A stretch of DNA of 36,635 bases from Prorocentrum cordatum (Eukaryota > Sar > Dinophyceae > Prorocentrales > Prorocentraceae), in NCBI GenBank assembly GCA_963575745.1, contig CAUYUJ010016161.1, positions 256,168 through 292,802 of the forward strand, written 5' to 3'. Shown here in pieces: positions 27,921 through 36,439 of the stretch. The notes beneath the pieces were generated by a model. It was not told where the DNA came from. It worked only from the letters and a program-made list of their open reading frames with translations, and searched no databases. Both the position numbers and the translations under genes were made by a program. The stretch's first letter is position 1, and each line of letters starts with the position of its first letter.

Positions 27921-29132
27921 ATGGGGCCGCCAGATCCCGATGTCCTCCGAGGCCCGAAGTCGCCAGTGTGGTGATGTCCTTCGTGTGGACGCAACTCCAA
28001 CTTCGCGAGTCGCATCACATGTCTATGTGGGAAAAAACACCGCAGTGCGTCATCGACAAGGCAAAGACAAGGCCGCTGAACTGCAGTCTTCTCCTCGTCA
28101 GGCTGGCCAGCGCGCTCCTGCTGGGACATGGGCTCGTGGACCACCTGCCGAAACGTCCGGCGCCAGCTTGGCCAGCCCCCGAAGCAGATGGAAGCAGTGG
28201 TCAAGCAGCTCAGCGGAGCATCAGCAGGACTGCGACCTCCTGCTGCGCCGCCCGCGGATGCTTCGGCAGCCGATGGTGGAGATGACACAGATGAGGCAGG
28301 ACGTGCTCTCCTTGCCAATATCGAGTCCCTGGAGTCCACCTTGCAGGGCATGAAGAGTGACACACAGTTCCCCGTTACCATCAAGGACTCCAACGAGAAG
28401 GAGCTCGCTGATGCACGCAAGGAGCTCAATAGTACCAAGCCGTCCCTGTCCAGACGTACTGCGCTGGGACACAAGCTGCAGCGGTCCACGGTCAAGCTTG
28501 AGAAGCTCGAGGAGGACATTGCGACCCAGCAGGCACTTATTGCTGCAGCAACAACGGAGTAGGCTGACATGCAGGAGAAGGCTCGATTAGTGCGTGTGGA
28601 GATCGAAGCCGCCAGGGTCGAGCTGCAGTCGAAGATGCACCAGGTGGTTCCGCCTGCTGTGCGAGCCTGCGTCCTCGACGCAGATGTGGTCAAGGACAAG
28701 CCCGAGCTGCAGTCTGTCATGGCCTCGCCGCAGTTCCTGGAGTACCAACGCTTGTACGAGGAGCAGTGCATGGCTCGGGCAGGCCAAGCTCAGGCCCCTC
28801 CTCCTGCTCGTGATGTTTCCTCGGGCTCTTCCGCAGCCCATGCCAAGGAACCCGTTCCAGTAGAAAATCCGCTTGTCCCGATGGAGGAAGATGATATCGA
28901 CGATCTCACGGATGAAGGTAATGGTCAGCTGCTCCAGGTTGCAAAACAGGACGGGGACATCAAACGAGCCTTCACCGACCTTATTCAGCGATTGGGGGTT
29001 CGGGCCAAGAAGCAAAAGTGTGGGCGACACTATGTTTCGAAGCTCCGCCCCACGAGTTTGTGGGATACCTATCTCTGGCACAGGTGCTCCCGTCCCACCT
29101 CTGAAGGGGGCGCCCAACAGGTCGGATACTGA
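27921..29132 (+). pseudogene. LINE-B ORF1-like zinc-finger and coiled-coil protein (three in-frame stops)
   Basis: From ATG 27921 the frame reads MGPPDPDVLRGPKSPVW, TGA at 27972, then CPSCGRNSNFASRITCLCGK: a W-x-C-x2-C-x3-N-x-x-x-x-R-x-x-C-x-C finger of the kind I associate with the first ORF of dinoflagellate retroelements. A second TGA is at 28077 and a TAG at 28560-28562. Beyond, residues from about 28300 form a helical region (ALLANIESLESTLQGMK, KLEKLEEDIATQQALI, KARLVRVEIEAARVEL), then VPPAVRACVLD and an acidic MEEDDIDDLTDEG, consistent with an RNA-binding, multimerising Gag-like protein. Each stop is a single-codon change in otherwise continuous frame. Confidence 0.75.
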
Positions 29133-29905
29133 TGGGAAGTATTGCGTAGAGAGTTTTAGTGGTTCGTGCTGGGCCACGCTCGCGCCGCCTGAGGGAGAGC
29201 ACAGCTGTTCTCCTTTGTGCGCAGGAGGTGGGCGTGAGCGCTGATCATGTGGGACGCGCCACCGCGAAGGCCAAGAGTCTTGGGTGGCATTCTTTTTTCC
29301 AACCTCGTTACCTCAATCAGGACACGCGTGAGCTCTCGGCGGTGGTAGCTATATTTGGGCGTCTTAGCATTGGGCCCCGATGGCCTCCAGAAGGGGATGA
29401 TCCTGTGGGTGCGCGCCGCGTCGGTAAGGTTTTGGTGGATTTCCCTAGATGGCCCACGGTGTCGCTGTACCCGGTCTATTTGAAATCAGCAGAAGGCCTG
29501 GGGACGATCAATTTGGGTCTCTTGGCGGCGTTTGGCAGGTCCATCGCAGTTCTGACGTACTCGATTCTTGCGGGCGGCTGGAACATGGCCCCACAAGTAT
29601 TGGAGACTTTTTGGGTTGCTCGCAGCTCAGGACTGTTGACGATGGCAGCGGCGATGCCAACATGCCGTTCCCTTGCGACAAGCTCCATTATTGATTTTTC
29701 ATCCTTGGCCCTGGTGCGAAGGATTGCAAAACAAACCGAAGGATTGCAAACAAACCCTGGATTGCAAAAAAGGATTGCAAACAAACCTAGTTTTTTTTGC
29801 AATCCTAGTTTTTTTTTTTTTTTTGCAATCCATCGTCTAGTCCAGGGGGTCACCGCTGAGATTTCCTTGGCACAAAAAAGCGCATCGACCAGTGGCCCTG
29901 GAGAT
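29040..29905 (+). pseudogene. LINE-B EEP endonuclease (catalytic Asp lost, frameshifted, foldback inserted)
   Basis: Frame one gives VESFSGSCWATLAPPEGEHS, the start of the fold. After a shift near 29220 come QEVGVSADHVGRATAKAKSL (catalytic Glu), GWHSFFQP, VSLYPVYLKSAEGLGTINLG, ILAGGWNMAPQVLE and ATSSIIDFSSLA. The family motif before W-N-M is G-D; here it reads G-G, so the Asp is gone. The S-x-I-D-F signature is followed by a 111-bp foldback, after which LVQGVTAEISLAQKSAS resumes the domain. The final Asp-His pair is not recognisable. Inactive relic. Confidence 0.7.
29721..29831. mobile_element. 111-bp foldback GGATTGCAAA...TTTGCAATCC inside the endonuclease
   Basis: Four GGATTGCAAA(C)AAACC units face two inverted TTTGCAATCC units, the last preceded by a T15 run. 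The outer ends are inverse repeats. It interrupts endonuclease sense between SSLAL and LVQGV. No clear target duplication. Confidence 0.75.
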
Positions 29906-30754
29906 CCGACCCGATGCCCACGCACGTCAAACAGCTGGTTTACATGCGGTTCCAACGGTTACCTCTGGAGTTACCGATCGGACCCCGACCAGAAGGGAGA
30001 CGCGTGGATGGGGCACTTTTGCGTGCTGCTGCCGCTGTTGCACGCGCGCAGTGCATCCCCGCGGCGGAGGCAAGGAGGTGCCTAAACACCGCGTGGGCCC
30101 CTTTCTCCATTCACCGGCTGCACAGAGTTGGAACTGGTTCGTTCCCGGGGGGTCGAAGCCAAGTCGCTCGGAGATCGCGGGCGCCGCATTCGCTCGTCTT
30201 GGGCCCCCGTCTTCTATCGACCGAAGCTCAGCGACGATCGACTGCAAGTCTGCTCGGGATGGAAGTGGTTGCGTCGCGCGTTCGCAGAGATCCTTCGGGC
30301 CACCTCGAACCTGGAGGCGACTGGCAGCCAGGCCACCGTGTTGCAGGTTTCTCTGCAGCACCCCTGCCCCGGGGACGGTCTCAATGTTCGTTTGGGCGCA
30401 TCTCTGCGTGAGACGCGCTCCCCGGCGGGCGAGCGGTGCCGGGGCCCTCTCCCCGGCGCAGGAGTGGAGCGCGAGAGCAGAGTTTTATTTCGAAACTATT
30501 GCGGAGGACCTCGCAGATGCCAAGGACACCGCAGATGTCTTCCAAGAACAGGATTGGGATGATCGGCAACAGTCGGCCCTTGGGGGCCGGTGAGGCTCGC
30601 GCGCCGTTTCGCGAGGATGCAGAAACAATGGATGCCCGCGGCTGCCTCAAACGGCCCATGGCATTTTTCGGCTGATCCTGTTCGACTTCTGGGTGATGAA
30701 ACCCAGATATTGGGCGGTTTCTGGAAGGCCACGCTCGCGCCCCCAGAGGCATGA
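29906..30754 (+). pseudogene. LINE-B linker between endonuclease and RT (decayed)
   Basis: Shifting plus frames give protein-like text such as GWKWLRRAFAEILRATSNLE and AEFYFETIAEDLADAKDTAD followed by VFQEQDWDDRQQSALGGR. The position matches the linker of related elements. No catalytic domain. Confidence 0.4.
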
Positions 30755-31255
30755 ATACCAGATCGCGACGCATTCCTTCGGGCTACCCTAGATCAGATTC
30801 GATCGGCAGCGAGGTCATTTAGCAGGCGTGCCGCACAGTCGCTCGATTATTCTCATGCGCGCCATTTCGGCCTCCTAAGCGACGCTGGCTTGGAGGCGGT
30901 GGCCCTGCTCTCTGAGGCAGTGGGGCGACTGGGCACCTTTCCGGCTCAGCTGTCGCGGATGCTCTTGCCGCTCCTGGAGAAGCCCAACGGTGGGCTGAGG
31001 CCTATCCTTCTTTTGGCAGCGCCAGTTCGGATCTGGGAAAGTTCGGGGCGCCCCGAAGCAGATGATCCTTTGCAGCGGTCGGAGAGACTACGTTGGCTTT
31101 TTGGCGCAAGACAGTCCTCGGAAGCCACGGTTTGGAAACGACGTTTGTCTGCTGAGGAAGCGGCCAGTAGCGACGAGACCGCAGCTGGAGGATGACCAAA
31201 AGTACTACGAGTCTTTTCGTGTGGACTGGCTCCGCGCACGAGCCGAGTACTAGGG
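30755..31255 (+). pseudogene. LINE-B reverse transcriptase, fingers to motif A (truncated)
   Basis: After TGA 30752-30754 the frame reads IPDRDAFLRATLDQIRSAAR, DYSHARHFGLLSDAGLEAVA, FPAQLSRMLLPLLEKPNGGL, R-P-I-L-L-L and APVRIWE. This is the N-terminal RT region with the K-P-x-G-G-x-R-P-I signature and the R-I-W that follows. FGARQSSEATVWKRRLSAEE follows. A shift near 31195 leads to LEDDQKYYESFRVDWLRARA, a motif A equivalent in which the D-L-x-K pattern is disturbed. Motifs B to E are absent, so no polymerase function is possible. Confidence 0.75.
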
Positions 31256-31364
31256 GGCCCCGCGCGCGCCCGCCACGACCCTGTGCAACCTCTGCAGGGA
31301 GGCCCCTGGGCACTTCGTCTCGGGGCCCATCGCAGTCCACTTTCCCTCTCTGCTGTGGCTAATA

Positions 31365-31440
31365 AGAGGAGTGATACGAATAAGAAAGTAATAATAACAC
31401 GAATAATACGAATACGAATAATAATACTGATAAGGAGGGC
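31365..31440. repeat. A/T-rich (AATACG/AATAAT) microsatellite
   Basis: ACGAATAATACGAATACGAA then TAATAATACTGATAAGG; the only A/T-rich array in the window, at the broken 3' end of LINE-B. Confidence 0.85.
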
Positions 31441-31594
31441 GAACAGGACGAGAAGGAGGCACATCAGAGGGCGGGAGGACGCCTTCGCCAAGGCGGCGAG
31501 GAGGAAGCGAGGAGCAAGTTGAATATATTCTCGTGGGGGCTTCTACCGTCGGAGAAATGTTTGGTGGGGCTGGCGGCGGGTACGGGGGGAGGGG

Positions 31595-31678
31595 GGGGGG
31601 CCCTTGGTTTCTGACCCCCCCGTTCGGATTTGTTTTCGGGGGGTGGGGGACCCTGGTTTCTGACCACCCCTTTGAAGG
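31595..31678. repeat. Tandem duplication CCTTGGTTTCTGACC
   Basis: CCCTTGGTTTCTGACCCCCC (about 31600) recurs as CCCTGGTTTCTGACCACCCC (about 31650), separated by a G-rich spacer. Confidence 0.7.
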
Positions 31679-31924
31679 ACTTTCCAGGCCAACGACGGTA
31701 GATTGCGCTCCCTCAGAGGTCACCAGGACACAGCTGGACAACATGTTCGGCCATTCTGAGCGAATGAGATCCCAATCGCGATCCCGAGGCCATGAAAAAG
31801 TCATGCGAGAGCAGCCCCTGTAGCGCCCAGGGCCGCCCGTGAGTCTGGGCGGATCTTCCCCCCCTCGTTGTGAACTACTGTGTCGGATGTTTGAGCAGAT
31901 CGCTAGTAAGAGTATGAAGTGAGA

Positions 31925-31945
31925 CCGTAGCCGCTTGGGCTCAAT
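31925..31945 (+). promoter_or_regulatory. Relict dinoflagellate spliced-leader sequence
   Basis: CCGTAGCCGCTTGGGCTCAA followed by T matches the conserved dinoflagellate spliced leader (CCGTAGCCATTTTGGCTCAA + G) at 17 of 21 positions, with a perfect first 8 and a perfect GGCTCAA. It lies 145 bases upstream of the DUF1995 start codon, where a leader joined by trans-splicing would sit after reverse transcription and reinsertion of an mRNA. Confidence 0.75.
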
Positions 31946-31946
31946 C

Positions 31947-32006
31947 ATGGCTGCCTGGCTATGGCGCGCAGGCGTGCCACGCCAGGGCAAACCCACCCAG
32001 CCATAG
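31947..32006 (+). CDS. Short upstream ORF in the leader of the DUF1995 gene
   Basis: ATG at 31947, right after the spliced-leader relict, opens 19 codons (MAAWLWRAGVPRQGKPTQP) ending at TAG 32004-32006. It is out of frame with nothing downstream and ends 84 bases before the main ATG. It could reduce translation of the main ORF or simply be chance. Confidence 0.3.
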   Translation: MAAWLWRAGVPRQGKPTQP

Positions 32007-32090
32007 ATGGCCGCAGGTGGCGACGAGGCCGCCCACCTCAGGTGAACGTGGGCCCCGCGTCAGAGGGGCACGCGGGCGGCACGCGCCACG

Positions 32091-33026
32091 ATGCACGACC
32101 GAGGCCAGCGGCACACCCGTGGCCGTGCCGCGCTCTGCGTGGGCACCCTCTCGCTCGCGGCTGCGCTGTGCCTGCGCCTCGGCGAGCAGCGGCCCGCGCG
32201 CCAGCGCGGCCTCGCCCTGGCCGCGGGCGGGCTGCGGCGCCGCGGGCCGGGCCGGAGGGCGCGCGCCACGTCCGCGGCGGCGCTGTCCCCCGGCAGCTCA
32301 CGGTGGGCTGTGCCAGGCTCCAGGCAGCTGCCTGCCATGCCGAACTCCACGGAGGCTATGTGCAGGCAGGCCGCGAACGCCGTGATGCAGGCCTACAGGG
32401 ACGGCTACACCAGGCAGTCGGTGCGGCTGAGGACGGACATCGTGTTCCGGGACGAGGCGGGGGGCTCCAGCCAGATGCTGCTCCAGCGGTCCCTGCCGCT
32501 GGCAAAGAGCTTTGCGGCGAAGCTCTGGGGCGGTGAGTCCCTGAGACAGGTGAGGATCTCCCAGGTCGACGATGAGGTTGGCACCCTTCTGTACCGAGAG
32601 GCCGAGAACGCTATCATGGACGCTGCGGTTTTCTACCTCCCAGGCCGAGCGCTGGTGACATCACCCAGGGTTGGCACGTTCTTCGAGAACATGGGGGATC
32701 GCCTAGTAGTCCTCGCCAACTCCGAGCAGGCGCCCGACCCGTGGAAAGTGGAGAACAAAGGACAGGACTTTTACCTCACGTCCAAAAATGATGTGGGGAC
32801 CGAAGTTTGCCAGACATTTGACATGCAGGCGTTCTACTTTCACCAGACGCCACTCAATAACTGGCAGTTGACATTCTTCCGCGTGTACCCTGCCCCGTGG
32901 CAGATCTTCATTGAGGATTTGAATTTCAATATGGTCATGATTGGCACCTCCCCTTCGAAGCCTGACTATCCGGATGCCTGCGGCACCCCTCGCCAGGGTG
33001 CCAGCGCAGAGTCGAGATGCATGTAG
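32091..33026 (+). CDS. Plastid-targeted DUF1995 (LPA3-like) protein
   Basis: A single intronless frame of 311 codons. The start is well defined: an in-frame TGA lies 16 codons upstream (32043-32045) with no ATG between. Residues 13-30 are hydrophobic (signal-peptide-like) and 31-80 are Arg/Ala/Ser-rich, the two-part leader expected for a dinoflagellate plastid protein. The mature part from PNSTEAMCRQAANAVMQAYR (84-103) follows DUF1995: LPLAKSFAAKL (135-145), DDEVGTLLYREAENAIMDAA (160-179), DRLVVLANSEQ (203-213), QTFDMQAFYFHQTPLNNWQL (241-260), RVYPAPWQIFIED (264-276) and MIGTSPSKPDY (283-293). In plants LPA3 assists photosystem II assembly; that role here is inferred. Codon third positions are rich in G/C, unlike the decayed retroelements. 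Upstream lies a spliced-leader relict, suggesting retrogene origin. The family call is from memory of conserved blocks. Confidence 0.85.
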   Translation: MHDRGQRHTRGRAALCVGTLSLAAALCLRLGEQRPARQRGLALAAGGLRRRGPGRRARATSAAALSPGSSRWAVPGSRQLPAMPNSTEAMCRQAANAVMQAYRDGYTRQSVRLRTDIVFRDEAGGSSQMLLQRSLPLAKSFAAKLWGGESLRQVRISQVDDEVGTLLYREAENAIMDAAVFYLPGRALVTSPRVGTFFENMGDRLVVLANSEQAPDPWKVENKGQDFYLTSKNDVGTEVCQTFDMQAFYFHQTPLNNWQLTFFRVYPAPWQIFIEDLNFNMVMIGTSPSKPDYPDACGTPRQGASAESRCM

Positions 33027-34056
33027 GGCAGTTGTACCGAGGTCACCGGAGCAGGCTCGGTAGAAATAGCTCGAGGCCGTTTAGGAAGCGGCTCTGCGAT
33101 CGTGTAGCGTGGTGCAGCCATAACAACGCACGGCCTCGCGCCGTTTTTGCAGGCTTCTTGCAAGCTTCTTGGAGGGCATCCTGGGAGCCTCTTGGGGGTC
33201 TCTTGGGGGCCTGTTGGGAGCCAGTTGGAGGCCTCGGGGCCGTCTCAGGCGCGATGCTTCTAACGAACGCTCCGAAGAGATTCGGATGAACCATTGTGAG
33301 GTCCTCTGGGCAGGTCTTGGTGCCGTCTCAGGGCCTCCTTGTGGCGGACTGTCTCAGGCTACATGGGCCGTTAAGTGGCCTTTGGGGACCATCTTGGCTT
33401 GTATAGGAGGCTGATTGGGCCTTTCTGAAATCCTCCGAGACAACAGTAAACCGAACAACTTCCGAAGCAACAACATGCCGATCCCAATCGTTTTCAATTG
33501 TTTTCTGGCCTCTTAGGCCTGCGCTGGAGGCCACCTTGGGATGCCTCTTGGGGCTTCTCGAACAAGTCTTGAACCCTCTGCGGGTATCGGTGCTTTGTTG
33601 GCTGGCAGTGGAGCCGAGAGGCCAGCTCTGGAGGCCGTCTTGGAGCTCCCGTGTGGCGCTTCTGGCTCGCTTTCGCAGGGGCGAACTCTGAGGCCCCAGG
33701 CTGGCCCAGCTGGAGGCCGCCCCTTGATAGTTATCGGGAGCGGCAAAGAGGGGGGTGATGACTAGGGGGGGGATATCATGGCGCGGGCCATGATATTTCT
33801 TCAGATTTCATGGCCTCTTTTCTTATTCCATTACGTCCCTGGCTCCCCCCCTGGGCCGCGCACATGCCGCCGGCTAAGATTTGCGCCCCCCCCTCTTGGA
33901 CGCCCCCCTCTTGGCCGACCCCGAAATTACCGACGCCTTACCAGACAGCCGACGGGCTTCACGACACGCACAAAGTGCTGAGAGCACAACTGCGGACAAC
34001 AGGATCCGGAAATGGATGGAGGCATTCGGAGAACAGCAATCGGCACAACCGTACAC
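33027..34056. other. Downstream non-coding DNA with TTGGGGGCCTC-type short repeats
   Basis: At 33160-33240 words such as CTTGGGGGTCTCTTGGGGGC and TTGGGAGCCAGTTGGAGGCC recur; similar GCCTCTTGG words appear near 33510-33560. No A-tract or other gene is visible. Confidence 0.5.
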
Positions 34057-34182
34057 TTTCGGAGGTCCGCGCGTATCTCTTGGATCGGCGCTGGACCCCT
34101 CCTTGCGGCGCCTCCGGCGTCGACCCTGGCGCGCCAGGGAGGTCCCAGCGCTGGTCCGAGAAATCCGCGCGGGCCTCCGAAA
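34057..34182. repeat. GC-rich foldback family, complete copy
   Basis: TTTCGGAGGTCCGCGCG at 34057 is mirrored by CGCGCGGGCCTCCGAAA ending 34182. Arms of roughly 45 bases contain GATCGGCGCTGGACCCC / CAGCGCTGGTCCGAGAA. The centre holds GGCGCCTCCGGCG. It may lie in the intron before the candidate exon at 34221. Confidence 0.8.
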
Positions 34183-34220
34183 GCCCATGCACGTGCAGAT
34201 TTCTGTTTGGCCCCCAACAG

Positions 34221-34319
34221 GCGTACGAGAAGCGCAACGGGATCGGCACTTGGAAGAAGGTGGGCAAGATGCTGAAGGACCAGGAGCTGCGGCGGCCGCT
34301 GGGCATGGACGCGCGCTGA
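34221..34319 (+). CDS. Candidate 3'-terminal exon, basic C-terminus (unassigned)
   Basis: A pyrimidine-rich TTTCTGTTTGGCCCCCAACAG ends at 34220, a good acceptor. The following 33 codons read AYEKRNGIGTWKKVGKMLKD then QELRRPLGMDAR and a TGA at 34317-34319. Codon third positions are almost all G or C (AAG, CTG, GGC, GAC, CGC), far more biased than flanking DNA, as in expressed dinoflagellate genes. The upstream frame loses sense at the acceptor. The protein family is unknown to me. The foldback at 34057-34182 would lie within the intron. Confidence 0.45.
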   Translation, partial: AYEKRNGIGTWKKVGKMLKDQELRRPLGMDAR

Positions 34320-34354
34320 GGCTCGGGGAGCAAACCATGACACAAACATAATAT

Positions 34355-34436
34355 CGCGGAGCGCGCCAGGGGCGGCGCCAGAGGCGCCGCCAGGGGGCCC
34401 CAGCGCCGATCCGAGGAATCTGCGCGGACCTCCAGG
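34355..34436. repeat. GC-rich foldback family, one-arm copy
   Basis: Contains GGCGCCGCCAGGGGGCCCCA then GCGCCGATCCGAGGAATCTG and CGCGGACCTCC, matching the arm at 34140-34182 and inversely 10478-10528. Confidence 0.75.
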
Positions 34437-35380
34437 TTTCTGTGTTTGCGTCAGCCCCGAAAATTTGCTTACTATGCCCAACAGCCCTTGGGGGTGGGCG
34501 AGGGTTTTGGTCGTGGGTCTGGTATACAGGATTCCCTCCCCAGCTCGCGGTTTTTGTAGACTGAACGTTGCCCCGTGGGATCTGACCAGGGTGGGGAGGG
34601 TGTGGTATACAAAACAATACAGCCGAGAATCTGTTTAAGAAACCTCCTCCCAGAAAGTTGGGCCAGCACTTCTTCGCCAACTTGCCAGAAGGCTGGCCTG
34701 GTTCCTTGAGCACGGTCGCGACTTCAGGATTACGAGCAGAAGTTGGCCCAGGCTTGTTTTAAGAGCCTTCCTCATGATTTGTTGTTGACGTCCCGATTTG
34801 TCATGTCATCGACCCCCGACGTCATGATTTTTCCATGACGTCGACCCCCAGGGGTCTCGACCCATTCCCCGGGACCAGTTTTTCATCCTGAATAGTTTTT
34901 TGACGGTCCCGCGGCCCGGTGAGGGCCCCCAGAGGCCGAACAGATTGAAAAACCTCGCGCCGTGTTGTGAGAACCTCCCAGGAAGCTGGCCCAGTTTTCT
35001 TCCCTGATGAGAATTCATGGCGCCAACATCAGATTGCGTTCGGAAAATATCGTGCGGTTTTTTGGGGGCCAGGAATGAAAGTTTTAAACACATCCACGTG
35101 GAATTTCGTCATTTCGGGGTTCTGCGTTGACAGAAATCCTCGCCAAAAATCCGCTGCAGCACGTCTGCAGGGTCGGTGCGCTGATGAGATTTTTTCTCGA
35201 TCACATGGTCGGCTGTAGAGGCCATCGCTTTCCTCCCCCTGCGGAGGGCCCGGCCACAGCCGCGCGCTGCCCTCTCCCTCGGGGGCAACGACCTGGGGGG
35301 AGGGGGAGGGACGGGCCTAAGGTTGAGTCGGGCCTGTCCCTCTACAGGGGGAATCTTCAAAGATAGTCGAAACATAGTCT
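34437..35380. other. Non-coding stretch with short repeats, no firm gene
   Basis: CCTCCCAGAAAGTTGGGCCA (about 34647) and CCTCCCAGGAAGCTGGCCCA (about 34975) are related. GACGTCATGATTTTTCCATG near 34820 lies between two TCGACCCCC words. Frames on both strands at 35109-35429 look mildly protein-like but conflict. Confidence 0.45.
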
Positions 35381-35492
35381 GGGGACGATTTGTCTTGATT
35401 TTCTTTTTCATGGAGCATGTTTGGGGCATGCTTTGGCTATTTCTTTCTTTTCGTCGAGGAGCCGCCTGTATGGGGACACGCCCGACCTAAGC
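35381..35492 (+). repeat. Dispersed repeat family D, copy 3
   Basis: Starts GGGGACGATTTGTCTTG and ends GAGCCGCCTGTATGGGGACA then CGCCCGACCTAAGCC. Compare 23551-23655. Confidence 0.7.
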
Positions 35493-35773
35493 CTGAGGGG
35501 GGGAGCACATCGACCCCCCATCGCCCAAGGATCACCGACAGGGGGCCGACAGACCCAACCAGCCCAGGAACGTCCTGACTCCTTCTCGGGTCGGGGGCCC
35601 ATCGCCGACCTCTCGGCGATGAATCGCCGATTCCAGGTCGATGCATCCCCCCCTGTGCCAGCCCCCCCCCCTTGTCGTTGCCCCTCAGCGGGGGGGGGGA
35701 GGTTTTTTGGGGGGGAGAGAGGGGCGGGCTTCTCTCTCTCCGGAGGCGCGGCCCCTGTCTGCCCCTGTCTGCC
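35493..35773. other. No gene seen
   Basis: G and C homopolymers (35693-35720) and short GC-rich words. No domain. Confidence 0.4.
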
Positions 35774-35869
35774 CTCCGCCTCCTCCTCCTCCTTCTCCTC
35801 CTCCTCCTCCTCCGCCTCCTCTTCCTCCGCCTCCTCCTCCTCCTCCGCCTCCTCCTCCTCCGCCTCCCT
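35774..35869. repeat. (CCT/CCG)n array
   Basis: CCTCCTCCTCCTTCTCCTCC mixed with CCGCCT units. Confidence 0.95.
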
Positions 35870-35914
35870 CGCCGCTGGGGTCGGCGACGAGGCGGCGCCC
35901 GGCCCCCCCCCCCC

Positions 35915-36045
35915 CGGCGCAGGACGCGCGCCGGGCGGCGCGCCAGGCGCAGGAGGCCGAGGCGCGCCTGCGTCGCGAGGGCGACGTGCTGCGGGCGCGG
36001 GTGGAGGCGCTGCAGAGCGAGGCCGAGCGCGGGCGGGAGGCGCGC
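35915..36045 (+). other. Coiled-coil-like coding shard (candidate exon)
   Basis: A C-run ending in GGCGCAG precedes a plus frame reading DARRAARQAQEAEARLRREG then DVLRARVEALQSEAERGREA. Strong heptad character and G/C third positions. It ends in a GCC/CGC repeat. Could be an exon of a coiled-coil protein or a relic. Confidence 0.35.
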
Positions 36046-36048
36046 GGC

Positions 36049-36086
<38 letters not shown>

Positions 36087-36115
36087 ATGACGACGGCGAC
36101 GACGACGACCCCACC
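36044..36115. repeat. (CCG)n then (ACG)n microsatellites
   Basis: GCCGCCGCCGCCGCCGCCGC followed by GACGACGACGACGACGATGA. Confidence 0.95.
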
Positions 36116-36230
36116 CAGGTGCTGGGCGGGCGAGGGGGGGGGGCGGGCGGCGGGCGAGAGTTGCGGCAGCGGGGCGCCGGCCCCGTCCTCTGGGGGGTGG
36201 GAAGGAGGTAGAGGGGATGGGGGATGAGAC

Positions 36231-36283
36231 AAGCTGGGTGAGCTCGCGTCATATCTCACGTCCTACCCCTCCCTCCCATCCCT
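36231..36283. repeat. Dispersed ~53-bp repeat (inverted copy of 11440-11492)
   Basis: AAGCTGGGTGAGCTCGCGTC then ATATCTCACGTCCTACCCCT and CCCTCCCATCCC; reverse complement of 11440-11492 with few mismatches. Confidence 0.75.
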
Positions 36284-36329
36284 CACGAGCGCGAGCGCGG
36301 GCGAGAGGCGCGCGCCAATGCTCTCGGCG

Positions 36330-36330
<1 letters not shown>

Positions 36331-36396
<66 letters not shown>
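36331..36396. repeat. (GTC)n microsatellite
   Basis: About 22 perfect GTC units (Asp runs on the minus strand). Confidence 0.97.
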
Positions 36397-36398
<2 letters not shown>

Positions 36399-36439
36399 GA
36401 TTCGCTCGGTGGTTCGACCGTTCCGTCGTTCGGCCGTTT

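Larger units (their letters stand above)
27921..31255 (+). mobile_element. LINE-B: decayed non-LTR retroelement (ORF1 - endonuclease - partial RT)
   Basis: Three domains in LINE order on the plus strand: zinc-finger/coiled-coil ORF1 (27921-29132), EEP endonuclease (about 29040-29900) and RT fingers to motif A (30755-31253). Stops, frameshifts and a 111-bp insertion show it is dead. Palm motifs B-E and all downstream parts are missing, so the 3' half has been lost. It differs from LINE-A in having a recognisable ORF1 and a different RT subtype. Confidence 0.8.

Noticed and set aside
35109-35429. Minus-strand ORF with MASTADHVIEKKSHQRTDPA
   Set aside because: The plus strand of the same region is equally open and the ORF overlaps dispersed repeat family D; no family recognised.
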